NCBI GenBank assembly: GCA_920105625.2 | Contig: OV050032.1 | Location: 127,579,829-127,643,828 of the forward strand | Direction of reading: 5' to 3' | Length of the DNA stretch: 64,000 nucleotides | From: Clusia tigrina | Taxonomy: Eukaryota; Arthropoda; Insecta; Diptera; Clusiidae | In this document: positions 44,871 through 55,361 of the stretch, piece by piece | Numbering within the stretch: the first letter of the stretch is position 1 | How the letters are laid out: each line of letters opens with the position of its first letter | The notes under the pieces: model-generated | The model's database searches: none | What the model was told of the DNA's origin: nothing | The model's input: the letters and a program-made list of their open reading frames with translations, nothing else | Program-made: the position numbers and the translations under genes

Positions 44871-45890
44871 CGCCTGGGAAAACCAATTTGAATGCGGATG
44901 CGCTCAGCAGGGTACCGCAGAAGGTATCAGTAGTGCAAACTAGGGCCAAAACAAGGTCAGAGAAGGAGAAAGTCGGAAGAAGTCAGGAGGGTGAAAGTGA
45001 TGCGGCACTAGATACATATCAGTGATGTGGGTGGCGATTCCAATGAACAACTAGCCAGTAGTGTGGAATGGCTGGAAGATAAAAAGGATATCCAGACAGT
45101 GTTAAAGAGTTTCCATGATGCAAATCTAGGTGGACATTAGGGATTCTGGAAAACCCATGACAGATTTACACGAGTATACGGATGGAAGAGTATGCTCCGG
45201 GATATAAAAAACTTCATCAGGAATTGTCCAAAGTGGCAGGTTAATAAGAGTTCCAGGCTACCAAAGATGCCAATGGAGTTGACTGGCACACCAAAGCAAC
45301 CTTTTGATAAGGACACTGCAGGAATCCTTCCAGAAACTCTTTTGGATAATAAATACATACTTAAGTTTCAGGATGATTTTTCTAAATTCATTCCGATGCT
45401 GAAGCAAAGCCTTTTCAAAATTATTCTCTGGGACGTGTAAAATGTTAGGGATTAAGAAATTACACATTACTTCTTATCATCCGCAAACCAACAGTTCTCT
45501 AGAACGAAGTCACAGACCTCTGGCAGAATAATTGCGTTGTTTCGCCAAGGAAGACGGTTCAAATTGGGACCAGTGACTAGAGCTGTGCACGTGCACAACA
45601 ATACGTTGCATATGTCAACTAAACAGACGACGTTTCGAACGCTTTACAATTTTGACTTTGACATGCCTACCAACTTGATGCGAAAGTGCACGCCGGTTTA
45701 CAATGCAGAAGATTCATCTAAGATGCGTAAATACCAGTTACAACAGGCGCAGGAACTCGTTAGGGAAAACCAAGAGCAGACAAAAATATTGTCAAGGGGA
45801 TCTTACAAAAAGACACTTAACCCAGTGGTTCTCAATGTGGGTGACAGGGTGCTTATGAAGAATCAGGCCACCCAACTGTTTAATGTGTTT
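44871..45890 (+). pseudogene. pol: Gypsy-2 integrase part, right arm
   Basis: Mirror of the left copy. It resumes at 'YTPGKTNLNADALSR', then 'MLRDIKNFIRNCPKWQVNKSSRLPKMPMEL' (45,192 onward), 'NKYILKFQDDFSKFIPMLKQSLF', then a 69-bp deletion that removes the codons around the second catalytic Asp, then 'NSSLERSHRPLAE' (45,490-45,530) and the C-terminal 'LSRGSYKKTLNPVVLNVGDRVLMKNQA'. In this arm 45,537-46,004 is open for 155 codons because 'QLQQAQELVRENQEQTK' is uninterrupted, unlike on the left. Confidence 0.87.
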
Positions 45891-46619
45891 TACTTATGTA
45901 GCCACTCTTGTTTCCCATTGCTGGTGTTTCCCACTGCAATTAGAATTGCGATGCACACAATTTATTTTAATATGAAAGTCAAGACCAGTTTTGTACAATG
46001 GTGAATAAATTAAATAATATTTTGTGTGCAAATAAGCAAAAATGCATTGGTTTGAGCGTGCAATCGGACACCACGGTTGCGTATGTAGCGTAAATAAACT
46101 AATTTAAATTAAGTTAAAAAAAAGGGAAAAAAATAATGAGACTAGGTCGAAGAATCAAATTAATGGGAATAGGTTAGTGGGTTAATGAGTAATAAATTAA
46201 GGTAAAAAATTATATTAATTGGATTAAAGGTAGCGTATTTTTAAAAATATGCAAGCAAGAAAAATAAAAGAAAGAAATTATAGTCACGAGATTATAAAGT
46301 CTGAAAAAATATTTTCTTTATTCGACGGATAGCAAGTCAGCAATTTGTGTTTTAATTGGTACGCATGATATGGTAGGTGCTTAAGAAAGATGTTAGTAAA
46401 TAAGTTGAAGTGTAGTAATTTAGATAGGCATAAGAGAGAACTAAGAATGAGGGGTATGTATATTTATTTATGTGCGGGCAGAATGCATGCTTATGGATAG
46501 GTATATATTTGTGTGTATGTCCTTTATAGAATCGTAAACTATGCATTTGATCATGTGATGATCTTTAGCAAAGTTGTTGTGCATGAGCCCAGGAAGGTTT
46601 CTGAGTTGGTACCGGTCCA
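45891..46619. other. Gene-free stretch, right arm
   Basis: AT-rich, no gene recognised; it mirrors 31,801-32,510. After the integrase end there is no LTR, so gypsy-2 is truncated on this side. Confidence 0.6.
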
Positions 46620-47083
46620 ATTGGACAAAGGGGCGTGGTACCTCCCATACAAATCACTAATTAAAAATCCATTATTTCTGTTCTGGTTAACAGTATGTGA
46701 ATAAAATTTGGTACGTCGGTTAAGTGTACACATTCTAAGTGCTGTTGCAAATATGGGCGGGATTGGACAAAGGGGCCTAGTACCTCCCATACAAATCACA
46801 AATTAAAAATCCATTATTTCTGCTCCGGTTAACAGTATTTGAACAATATTTGGTATATAGGTTTAGTGTACATTTTCTAAGTGCTGCTGCAAATATGGGT
46901 GGGATTGGACAAAGGGGAGTGGTACCTCCTATACAAATCAATATGAATTGAATATTTGTATAATGTTTTTCCTTCAAATTTATTTATTTAAACAACTCAT
47001 CCGAGTTCAAAAATTATTTGACCAGCTGAATGCTACACCCCCCATACAATTCAGGGGTAGCGAAGCGCACCGGGTACAGCTAG
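46620..47083 (+). mobile_element. Helitron-like 3' end with 142-bp internal repeats, right arm
   Basis: The repeat unit 'cctcccatac' occurs at 46,641 and 46,783 with a variant at 46,925, period 142 bp. The terminus is the hairpin 'ggtagcgaagcgcacc' (47,056-47,071), then 'gggtacag' and CTAG at 47,080-47,083 followed by T. Confidence 0.65.
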
Positions 47084-47346
47084 TTCATATATAAAACAAG
47101 TTAACTGAATGGGTTAATTGTAATATAAAATTCATATTAAAAATTTGTATTCACTGGTCGAGATTTGGACCTTGCAACCTCTTGGAGTGGAGATGTGAGG
47201 AGTAATCTTCACTTATGAGAGTACAGTTTGGAGCAGGCATTTGCATATGGATTATGTATGTACATAGTAAAGTTTAAGCAATATAAAATGGTAATAATAC
47301 ACTTAGATTACGTAGCTTACAAATTATAATATCTAACAGGGTACTG
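47084..47346. other. Unassigned stretch before the env remnant, right arm
   Basis: No gene. 'ttataatatctaacag|g' just before 47,340 looks like a splice acceptor. Errantiviral env is expressed from a spliced RNA, so this may be a remnant acceptor; this is inference. Confidence 0.35.
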
Positions 47347-48300
47347 TTGTTAGCCTCACTGACATGGATGTTCGCAGTTGGAGGAAGTAGGGCGCAATTG
47401 GAGCTCGTACGAATTGACGACACTGCGGTTGTTTTTGAGGACGTGGGGAAGGCGTGGTTTTATGCTGAGAAGTGGACCATTCTCACCAAGTTTTCACCAA
47501 TCAATCAATTTTCTCGAAGCAACGGAAAAATTTCTTCAGAGGGCAAAACATTTTTGCAAGACGGCAGAATTCAGACTATACTTCATGCCACGCGCCCCTA
47601 AGAGAAGCAAGGGTGATAGTGGTTAACCTGAAGGCAAACGATTAATTGATTCAGGCAATGTTCGGAAATCGAAAGACAAAAAGGGCGATCGATTTTGTGG
47701 GTGAGATGTTCCAGTGGGCTTTTGGCGTAATGGATCCCCGAGATGCGTCGGAAGTATATGATCACTTGAGAGTGATTGACGAGAGGGACAGCCGAATATA
47801 CGAAGTGCTGAAACAGCAGATCACGGTGATGGCCAGTAACTATGACAAGATAGCTAAGCCTTTATTGGTACAAGAAGCCGGCGAGCTGCAAGAGTTGCTA
47901 AACTTTACAATTATCGCCAAGATATCGAAATTGGAAGTTACTGTACACCTCTTGGAGATTCAGGTGGCGGTTAACTCGTATTTGTTAGAGATACAAGGGC
48001 AACAGACCCCCGAACTGGCCATATGAAAAGACCTACTACGCGGGGCTCTTCATCCATTTGTCCTGAGCGAGGAAAAGTTGGAGGAAATGATGGGGAAATT
48101 AACCATCGAAGGAAGACCAACATGGTTCCTGTCGCAATCTTATGACGTACGAGCACACCAAGCAAAAAAAGAGATGGAAATTCCTTGGATAAGCAATCAG
48201 AATTCCACTTCCGGAACGGATGAGCTAAACCATGCTAAACGCGTACCCAGTGACCAATGTCGTAAGAGAAGGTTGGGATATGGTGGTCAAAATTAAGTTT
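47347..48300 (+). pseudogene. env: Errantivirus-type envelope remnant, right arm
   Basis: Mirror of 30,111-31,060. The N-terminal reading with a signal-peptide-like start is at 47,347-47,601. A second frame is at 47,378-47,626. The piece with the 'RKTKR' cleavage-type site and the fusion-peptide-like segment is at 47,646-48,026, and after an in-frame TGA (48,024-48,026) the same frame goes on to 48,296. It has the same breaks as the left copy, so it was already dead before duplication. No transmembrane anchor is visible. Confidence 0.7.
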
Positions 48301-48630
48301 GACTACGTAGCGGAGTCTAAAGACCGCTTGAAATATCTAGGTCTATCCTCCATCGATAAAGAGAAAAGAAAATCCACCACCACAAGGCGTGAAATTCCGA
48401 ACCTCCGGCGAGTGCAGACTTCCGGACCAATGGTCTGGGACGGGACGGGTAAACCAGTAATCGGTAAGAAACCACCACGAGAACTACCGCCACCACCAAA
48501 TCCTACTCATGAAACCGTAATGGTAAAGGCCACAGTCCACCGGCTAGACGTTCAACCAACAGGGGGACTTCAGGTGCCTATCATGGGGAGACGAGCGCCA
48601 TCAGGCACAACAGCAGCATTCGGAGTTTAG
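48232..48630 (+). CDS. 132-codon ORF of unknown function, right arm
   Basis: Mirror of 29,777-30,175. It is basic and proline-rich ('KKPPRELPPPPNPTHE') and ends '...GTTAAFGV'. It overlaps the env remnant in another frame by about 65 bp and stops directly at the 54-bp minisatellite. The function is unknown. It may be the out-of-frame tail of the env ORF. Confidence 0.35.
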   Translation: MLNAYPVTNVVREGWDMVVKIKFDYVAESKDRLKYLGLSSIDKEKRKSTTTRREIPNLRRVQTSGPMVWDGTGKPVIGKKPPRELPPPPNPTHETVMVKATVHRLDVQPTGGLQVPIMGRRAPSGTTAAFGV

Positions 48631-48790
48631 TATACTGTGTTGATTTGAAATTATGTTATTCTATATTGTATTGATTTGGTTTAGTATACTGTGTTGATTT
48701 GAAATTAGGTTATTCCATATTATATTGATTTGATTTAGTATATAGTGTTGATTTGAAATTATGTTAGCCTATATTGTATTGGTTTGAAGG
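48629..48790. repeat. 54-bp minisatellite, three copies, right arm
   Basis: 'tagtatactgtgttgatttg' starts at about 48,629, 48,683 and 48,737, each followed by 'aaatta-gtta-tc-atatt-tattg'. Period 54 bp. Confidence 0.87.
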
Positions 48791-48978
48791 TAAAATTTAT
48801 ATATTCAAAAATTCTAAATCTAAAAAAACAGTTCAAATTTCTATATTAAATTTATTTAACAGTAAAATTAAAATTTCGATTGAATCCAAAACAGTGGTTG
48901 TAAGAAAGATTATATATAAGTAGATATAACACACACACTAGGAGATAGATGCACTATCTCACTAGAAAGGGGGAGGAA

Positions 48979-49305
48979 TGTTGTGAGTGAAGCTCCGCTA
49001 ACTCACGATGTGGCCTACCCAAAATAATGTTAGCAATATTTAACCACCTATGTTTAGTATTAAGTATAGCATGCATACCTTTAACGTACTCAGTTACGTG
49101 AGAACAAAAGTGCGTGGTTAACATTCCGTTCATGTGGGCCACGGTTAACTAAATAGCACAGCCACCTGCTAGTAACCCGCAACTGGGGCAACTTCTAAAG
49201 AAGGGCATCGAATTGGAAGTAAGTCAGAACATGTAAATTAGTATGTAAGACTGATCTTTGTTGAATAAAGAGCGCAGATTGCATTCGAGCACTTAAAATC
49301 CAGCA
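48979..49305 (+). mobile_element. LTR E, right arm
   Basis: Polypurine 'agaaagggggagga' (48,964-48,977) precedes 'tgttgtgagtgaag'. 'ttgaataaagagcg' at 49,261 is a polyadenylation signal. The end 'atccagca' is followed by 'tggcg'. Mirror of 29,101-29,427. It is called on motifs only. Confidence 0.5.
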
Positions 49306-49609
49306 TGGCGTATTAATTTTGGTAGCTGCTACGAAGGCAGCAAACTGACGGAAGAACAACAATAAAGGATGTACTACACAGTGAAAAAAAAAATGTTTGA
49401 AACGAATAAATTTTCTTTCATAACGAAATTTTCGACACGAATACAACAAGTACTGAAACACATTTTTTTTGAAAAAGCAAAAACCAACAACAAAAAAAAT
49501 GTGGAAACAATACGAATCGCGCACATTAGCGTAAAGGTTCTAGTGGAACCGGATGGGGGGGGGGGACAGAAACTAAAGTTAGCTCGGATGATGACACAAT
49601 TGAAAATGC
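49306..49609. other. Unassigned stretch after LTR E, right arm
   Basis: A-rich, no gene recognised. Contains a G run (49,555-49,564) whose length differs from the C run in the left arm. 49,369-49,671 is open but has the composition of translated A-rich spacer. Confidence 0.55.
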
Positions 49610-49985
49610 CACAGAGATATATCGGTTGTATACACAGAAGGAAGAAGAGAGATATCGCTCAGGAAGGATGACATCGCTCGACTACAAGATGGATATCTTC
49701 TGAGTGATGTAATAATTGACTTCTTCCTGGGTACAGAAAAATATTATACGGCGACACCAGAGGAAGTTCTTCATTTAGGCACAGCTCGCGGGTACATCAG
49801 CTGAGCGTCATGTCCGAGTCGAACGATGCAGCACGTTATGTTCCAGAAGCACTTCACTTTGGTCCCCATCATTAAAGGACTTAACTGATATTTTGTGATT
49901 ATCTGTTTTTCTTGGGCAGCCGTAGAAGGCCGCAAGGGGATCATCATTTTGATGTTTGATTCCTACATCAACGGGCCACTCGACC
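49610..49985 (+). pseudogene. Ulp/SENP-like SUMO-protease fragment (right arm only)
   Basis: Two decayed blocks read like a C48 cysteine protease of the Ulp2/SENP6-7 type, which removes SUMO from proteins. Block 1 (about 49,624-49,740): 'YTEGRREISLRKDDIARLQD' then 'GYLLSDVIIDFFLGTEK', matching the 'L-x-D-G-x-L-N-D-x-I-I-D-F-Y-L' entry of the domain. Block 2 (about 49,897-49,968): 'FVIICFSWAAVEG' then 'RKGIIILMFDSYI', matching the strand and 'ILIFDSL' that follow the catalytic His. A part between them reads 'AERHVRVERC', like the 'RHxRVxxW' helix. The catalytic His and Cys regions are missing. Frameshifts make it a relic. The left arm lacks 346 bp here. Confidence 0.55.
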
Positions 49986-50695
49986 ACGATTCAAACTTAC
50001 TTCGACAATAATTCTACGTCGACCATAGGACAAAATCATTAGAGGCGTCACCACCTGATTTGACTCCAAAAATATGCCCTCATATATACTAAAGACCCCG
50101 CAACACCCAAACTGTAGCGACTCTCAGTTTGCCCTTACGGTATTGTACCTCAAACGAATGTTGCTCCATCTTTATTGCCCACCTGGATATATAGCCTAAA
50201 GGACTCTCTATAGAATTTAGCCACTTCTGTGATAGGTGGTCTGTGATGACGGTGAAGGTGTAACCCTAGATATATTTTTTCCATCGCAACACAGCGCACT
50301 TACTGTGTGTGAGGCTTGCTGGGGGTAGGGTGCTTCATGGCTCGTTGCTGGCGATAGCACCGCTCAATACCACTGAATACCGCATCCCTTTTAGTGGCTG
50401 TGGGTTTTCTGGGGCTTATCTGAACTGTGCTGGGGTAGTCCTCCTTTAAGGACTAGGTCCGGGCAGCAAACTTTTCGCATGCCGGGCCTGCAACTCTTCC
50501 AATCGATCTTCCTCTTTAAAAGTTATCTCCGTATCACTGATGGAAACTGGCCCCTTTTCGTAGTTCCTTCACTGTGCCAGTGGCCTGTAACCCACACTCG
50601 ACACAACATACCACTAGCAAGTCCTTACGCATGGTGTATACCTAACTGGTCTTTCCCATCCTGTGTCGGACTCTGACGATAGGGGCGAAATTGAA
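49986..50695 (-). pseudogene. Ty3/gypsy fragment with RNase H, right arm
   Basis: Mirror of 28,090-28,690. On the minus strand 50,100-50,265 reads 'FTVITDHLSQKWLNSIES' and 'YISRWAIKMEQHSFEVQYRKGKL'. It is degenerate and lacks RT. Confidence 0.63.
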
Positions 50696-51235
50696 TGAAA
50701 GTTAGGTAAGGTTATGTTAACCAGGTAGCTTACGAGTTACGCAAGATTCACTGGAAAGTCAATTGGCCAATTGCGATACTTAGTAGAATACCAATTATAA
50801 ACCATTTATTCTCTAGTTCCAAATAGCCTAAGTAAGCGTTTGTAGATTTGTTGTTATATTCTCTAATTCCAAATAGTCTCAGCAAGCGTTTGTAGATTTG
50901 GTCATAGTAGAATACCGATTATAAACCATACATTCTGTAATTCCAAATAGTCTCAGTAAATTTTTATGTTTGCCCTAGATATCTGAGTAGGATGTCTGAG
51001 CGTTTAGTCGTAGGAGCGTTGAGGAGTCAGAAGAGCGTGAATCTGTGGGCTGCTGTTGCTTTTATAGACCTGCTTCAGTGCATGCCCTCCAGGAAGTTTT
51101 GTTGCGCCAGTTCGGCTTAAGGCAACCGTCACTATCGCTGCAGAAATTGGCTTGTTGTCAAGCGCGTGACAAAATGGTGGTGTGGCAAAAGAATTATGTG
51201 GGAGTAAAATTTACGAAGAAATTTTGCTCCTTACA
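50696..51235 (-). mobile_element. LTR D, right arm
   Basis: Mirror of 27,522-28,061, with the TATA box at 51,058-51,066 (minus strand) and the three imperfect 'ctatttggaa' units at about 50,810-50,965. Confidence 0.55.
51058..51066 (-). promoter_or_regulatory. TATA box in LTR D, right arm
   Basis: 'tataaaagc' on the minus strand, same context as in the left arm. Confidence 0.6.
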
Positions 51236-51630
51236 TATTTAACACAATTACAAATTTGTTTGAACAGTACGGACGCGATTTCATACGAGCTCCGTGATTG
51301 GGACGGTTTTTCATTGTGTTTAAACTGAATTCAATCTTTAAACTTCGCGATATAGGCGCTAATACATAAGTGCAATTTATTTATATAATTTAACAATATT
51401 TTATTCTGCAAAAACAGATTAAAAGTGAAGTGTAAAATTCACCAAACATTTTAAAAACAATAACATCATTAAGAATAAAAGTGCGCGCCAAACACAACTA
51501 GTAGGAGTTGCCACCTGTAGCAGTATTCTAAGAAGATTGGTGATGCAACTTAATTTTAATTTATTTAAATTTAAAATTCCTCAGAGTTGCATTTGAGCCA
51601 TTTATTAATTCTTCATTTTCTCAACTCTTA

Positions 51631-52920
51631 ATGAGCTTCCCGAATATAAACAAACTTACAAACATCAGAAATGCTTATGTGACGTTGGTTGCTGAAGATT
51701 GCTGCAAAAACAAACAAGAAATAACTAAGGATAACTTGTACCTAACAACCAAGCTAATAAGTCGGGCTGGTTCATGTTCTCCTGCATTAATATTAAACAG
51801 CGAATCTACACCTACAATTGCGCCATCAAATAAGTTAGTCATGCCAGCCCCACAAGCAAATCAAAAAGCAACAAAATATAATCTAACTAACCCCACAACT
51901 GGAGTATTGCTTAAAAATACGCCCCCACAATTCTGTCCGGAAAAATCAAAAATGCAAGTGGGATTGGACAGATATATAACCGTGCTAAAGCGGGGACGAA
52001 GCCCAAAATCTTCGAAGATAGCTTCAATGGCAATAGTACCCAAAGGTGGAAATGCAGACATCCCAAGTCGTATCCAAAATCGTTTTGCAATTTTAGAAGA
52101 TGATACGAATGATTCTAACACTCTCGTCGAGTAAACCACCCCCGATTTATTGAGGGAGCGTAACTCTAACGAGCTAATAACGAGCTTAATATCATTAATT
52201 GGTGAAAAGGCGTTCTACGTAACTCCAATAAAACGTGGTAACATTTTAGAAACGAAAATCCAGGTAAACCAGGAAAATGATTACCGTAAAATTGTGGCAG
52301 ATTTCGAAGAACAAAACAAAAATTTCTTCACTTACCAGCTAAAAAGCGCTAAGGGTCTACAGACAGTTGTAAAAGGCATTGACTCCTGCGTGGCTCTAGA
52401 GGAGGTAAAGGGGGGCTTGCAAATCAATGTCTTTAAAGTTGAAAATGTTACCAACATCAGAAACTGAGACAGAGTCGCACAACCACTATTTCGGGTGGAA
52501 CCAATTGATATGAAACTGAAGAAGAACGAACCTCACCCCATTTATAACCTAAAATATTTGTTGCACCGTAGAATTGCTGTAGAAGAACCGCATAAACCTG
52601 CAGGACACGTTGAATGCCTGAACTGCCAAGAATTTGGCAATACTAAGACTTACTGCAAGTTACCCTCAGCTTTCGTAGTGTGTGGGGACCTGCATGGTAC
52701 CGCCAAATTTGTCAAACCAAAAGATGATCCAAAAATAAAAAAAAATTGCAGCGGTAACCATACTGCCAACTATAGGGGCTGCCCTGTTTACGCGCACGTA
52801 AATCGATCTTTGACCAAAAAATCTATTCCTGCATCCACTCAGCCTATGAATCTGCTTAACTCAAATTTCCCAGAGTCAGCCCAACCATCTACCAGTCAAT
52901 TTTCTTCGCAAATGGTTTAA
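51631..52920 (+). pseudogene. LINE A ORF1 (Gag-like), right arm
   Basis: A single frame of 430 codons interrupted by only two stops, TAA at 52,132-52,134 (after 'NTLVE') and TGA at 52,465-52,467 (after 'NIRN'). N-terminal part: 'MSFPNINKLTNIRNAY', 'MQVGLDRYITVL'. Middle part: an RRM-like zone 'NKNFFTYQLKSAKGLQTVV'. C-terminal zinc knuckles: 'CLNCQEFGNTKTYC', 'CGDLHGTAKFV' and 'CSGNHTANYRGC' (the first Cys pair of the third knuckle is disturbed by an A run). This is better preserved than the left copy, which lost the end of the frame. Confidence 0.88.
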
Positions 52921-53084
52921 AGTCTAGCCAGACTATAGTGCAAAAAGAGCTACCAGCAAACGATATCCACAGCTTTAATTTTTGTAGTTTTCAAGCTTTA
53001 ATAGAGACTTTAATTCAGTCAGTAAATAGTTTTACAACCAACATGACCTGCATGATGCTGGAAATGGCGGCATTAAACAAACCA

Positions 53085-53730
53085 TGAACCTAAAAATCTG
53101 TTTCTGGAACGTAAACGGCATCCTCCAAAACAAAACGAACTGGAATATTTCCTATTGCATAAACAAATTGACGTGATGCTGATCTCTGAGACACATTTGA
53201 CGTCTAGAAGCTTTTTTAAAACTTTATACGACACCAAGGACCACCGAGGACGAGCTTGTGGTGGCTCGGCAATACTTATAAAGTCGCGTCTCAAACACAA
53301 TTCTCTGGGAAACACTCGTTTGGATCACCTTCAGGCAACAAATATTTGCGTCGAAAATTTCCCCCAGGACCTGGTGATTTCATCGATTTATTCTCCTCCC
53401 AGATTTTCAATCACAGAAAGTCAATACAGTAAATTTTAAAAATCACTAGGACCACGTTTTCTGGCAGCTGGTGATTACAACGCTAAGCATACTTTCTGGG
53501 GATCACGGCTAATCACTCCGAAGGGACATGTTCTGTTTGATACAATTACTAAAATGGGGTTAAAAGTAATTTCATGCGGACAATCAACCTACTGGCCATC
53601 AGATCGAAAAACGACTCCAGATGCTATTGATTTTGGAGTAGCAAAGGGCGTTCTCAGCTTAATGTTTCTAGTTGTGGCCTCACTAGAATTATCTTCAGAT
53701 CAGACTCCCGAGAAACTGGTGAGTTGGTGA
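53085..53730 (+). pseudogene. LINE A APE endonuclease, right arm
   Basis: Starts 'MNLKICFWNVNGILQ', slips near 53,135, then 'IDVMLISETHLTSRSF', 'GRACGGSAILIKSR', 'VISSIYSPPRF', stop at 53,437, then 'RFLAAGDYNAKHTFWGSRL' and 'YWPSDRKTTPDAIDFGVAKG'. Catalytic Glu and the GDYNAKH motif are present. One frameshift and one stop. Confidence 0.86.
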
Positions 53731-54558
53731 CGAAAGTTGCACATGTTAACTGGTTTTAAATAAAAGAAATACCTCAGTGCCCATTGCACGGATAGCATGC
53801 TGTTAAAAACGCCTGCAGACATAGATGGCTCTATTAGAAAGCTAGATGCAATCCTCAAGCAAGCTGTTGAACATGCTACTTCTATCAATCGACAGGTCAG
53901 ATACCATAGAATCCACTCTGTAATGTAGAATGGCTATTTTCAGAAAAAAGAAGAGTTCGAAGAGAATGGCAGCGATATAGATCCCCGCAGTTAAAAATTA
54001 GGTTCAAAGAATATACCAAACAGCTTAGAAAATTATTAGAATGTAAAATATCAGCATCTCTGCAGAAATTTCTCCAAGATCTCGATGCAACGCTACAAAC
54101 AGATTATTCGCTATGGGGAGCAACCAGAAGACTTAAAAAACCTGAGATATATAAGCCTCCCCTACGAACTTTGGGCGGAGCTTGGGCAAGAACTGATACA
54201 GAAAAAGGGAATCTTTTTGTAAACCATTTAAAAACCGTTTTCACTCCAAACATATCTGCTGATATACTTGGTCGCCAAGTGAAATTAATACACTAATAGT
54301 GCATTTCGACAGCAGCGGTGGGCAGCGCAGCTTTTCAGTGTCTGACTGCTCCCATAAACAGCTCTCCCTCTCTGGCTCTGCTAACGCTGGCTCTCAGCTT
54401 GAGCACGTTACAGTAAGTAACGACTGCTGCAAAAACGTAAGTACGCTTATTGTTGGCTCTGGGTCGGTAAACACTTTGCCGTGGAGTACGCAAAGCAACT
54501 CTCCCTCACCATTATAACCTCTCAACAATACACATAGCGCTACAGGCAAAGAAAAAAC

Positions 54559-55276
54559 ATGCATGCTACAGCCAACCAAGGAAAAGGTTCGGCAATACAG
54601 ACTGGTATGGACCGCTATATTGTGGTTAAGCGCTTTGACACAGAGAAAAAAAATTATTACACCTACCAGCTTAAAAGTAGCAAAGGCATTGTTGTTGTCC
54701 TTAGAGGAATCGAAGCTGACGTAGATGTCAACGAAATAAGAGAAGCCCTATCCCAAGAGGGTTTTACCGCGAACTCTGTGTTTAACATACGCAATAAAGA
54801 CAAGATTCCACTGCCGCTGTTGCGCATTGAGCTACAGCCGATCTACAACCTCCGCTATCTTCAACATAGAAAAATCTCTGAAGAAGAACCCCACAAGCGA
54901 ATTGGACAGCCAAGAATTTGGGCACACTAGAAAATACTGTACACTTCCCAGTGTATGTGTCGTTTGTGGTGATCTCCACGTGTCACAAAACTGTACAAAG
55001 CCCAAAGACGACTCCAGTGTCAAAAAATGCAGCAACTGTGGTGAAAATCACACTGCAAACTACAGAGGCTGCGCTCATATAAAAAAGAAATTTGCACCTC
55101 CGCCAAAACAAGTTAAAACTGTTCCTCCAGTAACAGTTTTGCGTGAAATCTCTGCCCTGAAACACAGCCTTCAAGTATTTCTTACGCAAATATTCTCAAA
55201 GGAACCCCATCAGAAAACCCTAAAACTGATGAAAGTACTCTTGAAAAGACTTTACAAGAGCTCATCGCAAATATGA
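54559..55276 (+). pseudogene. LINE B ORF1 (Gag-like), right arm
   Basis: Frame 1, 54,559-54,930: 'GMDRYIVVKRFDTEKKNYYTYQLKSSKG', 'VDVNEIREALSQEGF' and 'IYNLRYLQHRKISEEEPHKRI'. Frame 2, 54,827-55,276: 'CTLPSVCVVCGDLHVSQNC' and 'CSNCGENHTANYRGC' zinc knuckles. One missing base near 54,895 separates them in both arms. Confidence 0.86.
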
Positions 55277-55361
55277 GGCAATTTATGTACTCAATGCAAA
55301 GTATGATGCAAGACATGATACGTAATCAGAACATGCTTTTGCACTCCCTATTAACAAAACC

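Larger units (their letters stand above)
51242..54295 (+). mobile_element. LINE A (Jockey clade) 5' portion, right arm
   Basis: Mirror of 24,494-27,515: leader, ORF1, endonuclease and the start of RT. The RT part (53,930-54,295) reads 'KKRRVRREWQRYRSPQLKIRF', 'YSLWGATRRLKKPEIYKPP', 'GAWARTDTEKGNLFVNHL' and stops at 'VKLIH' where LINE B begins. The downstream half is 58,255-58,946. Confidence 0.84.

Noticed and set aside
54299..54517. 72-codon ORF upstream of LINE B ORF1
   Set aside because: In the LINE 5' leader, Ser-rich, no similarity to ORF1; probably chance in GC-richer leader sequence.
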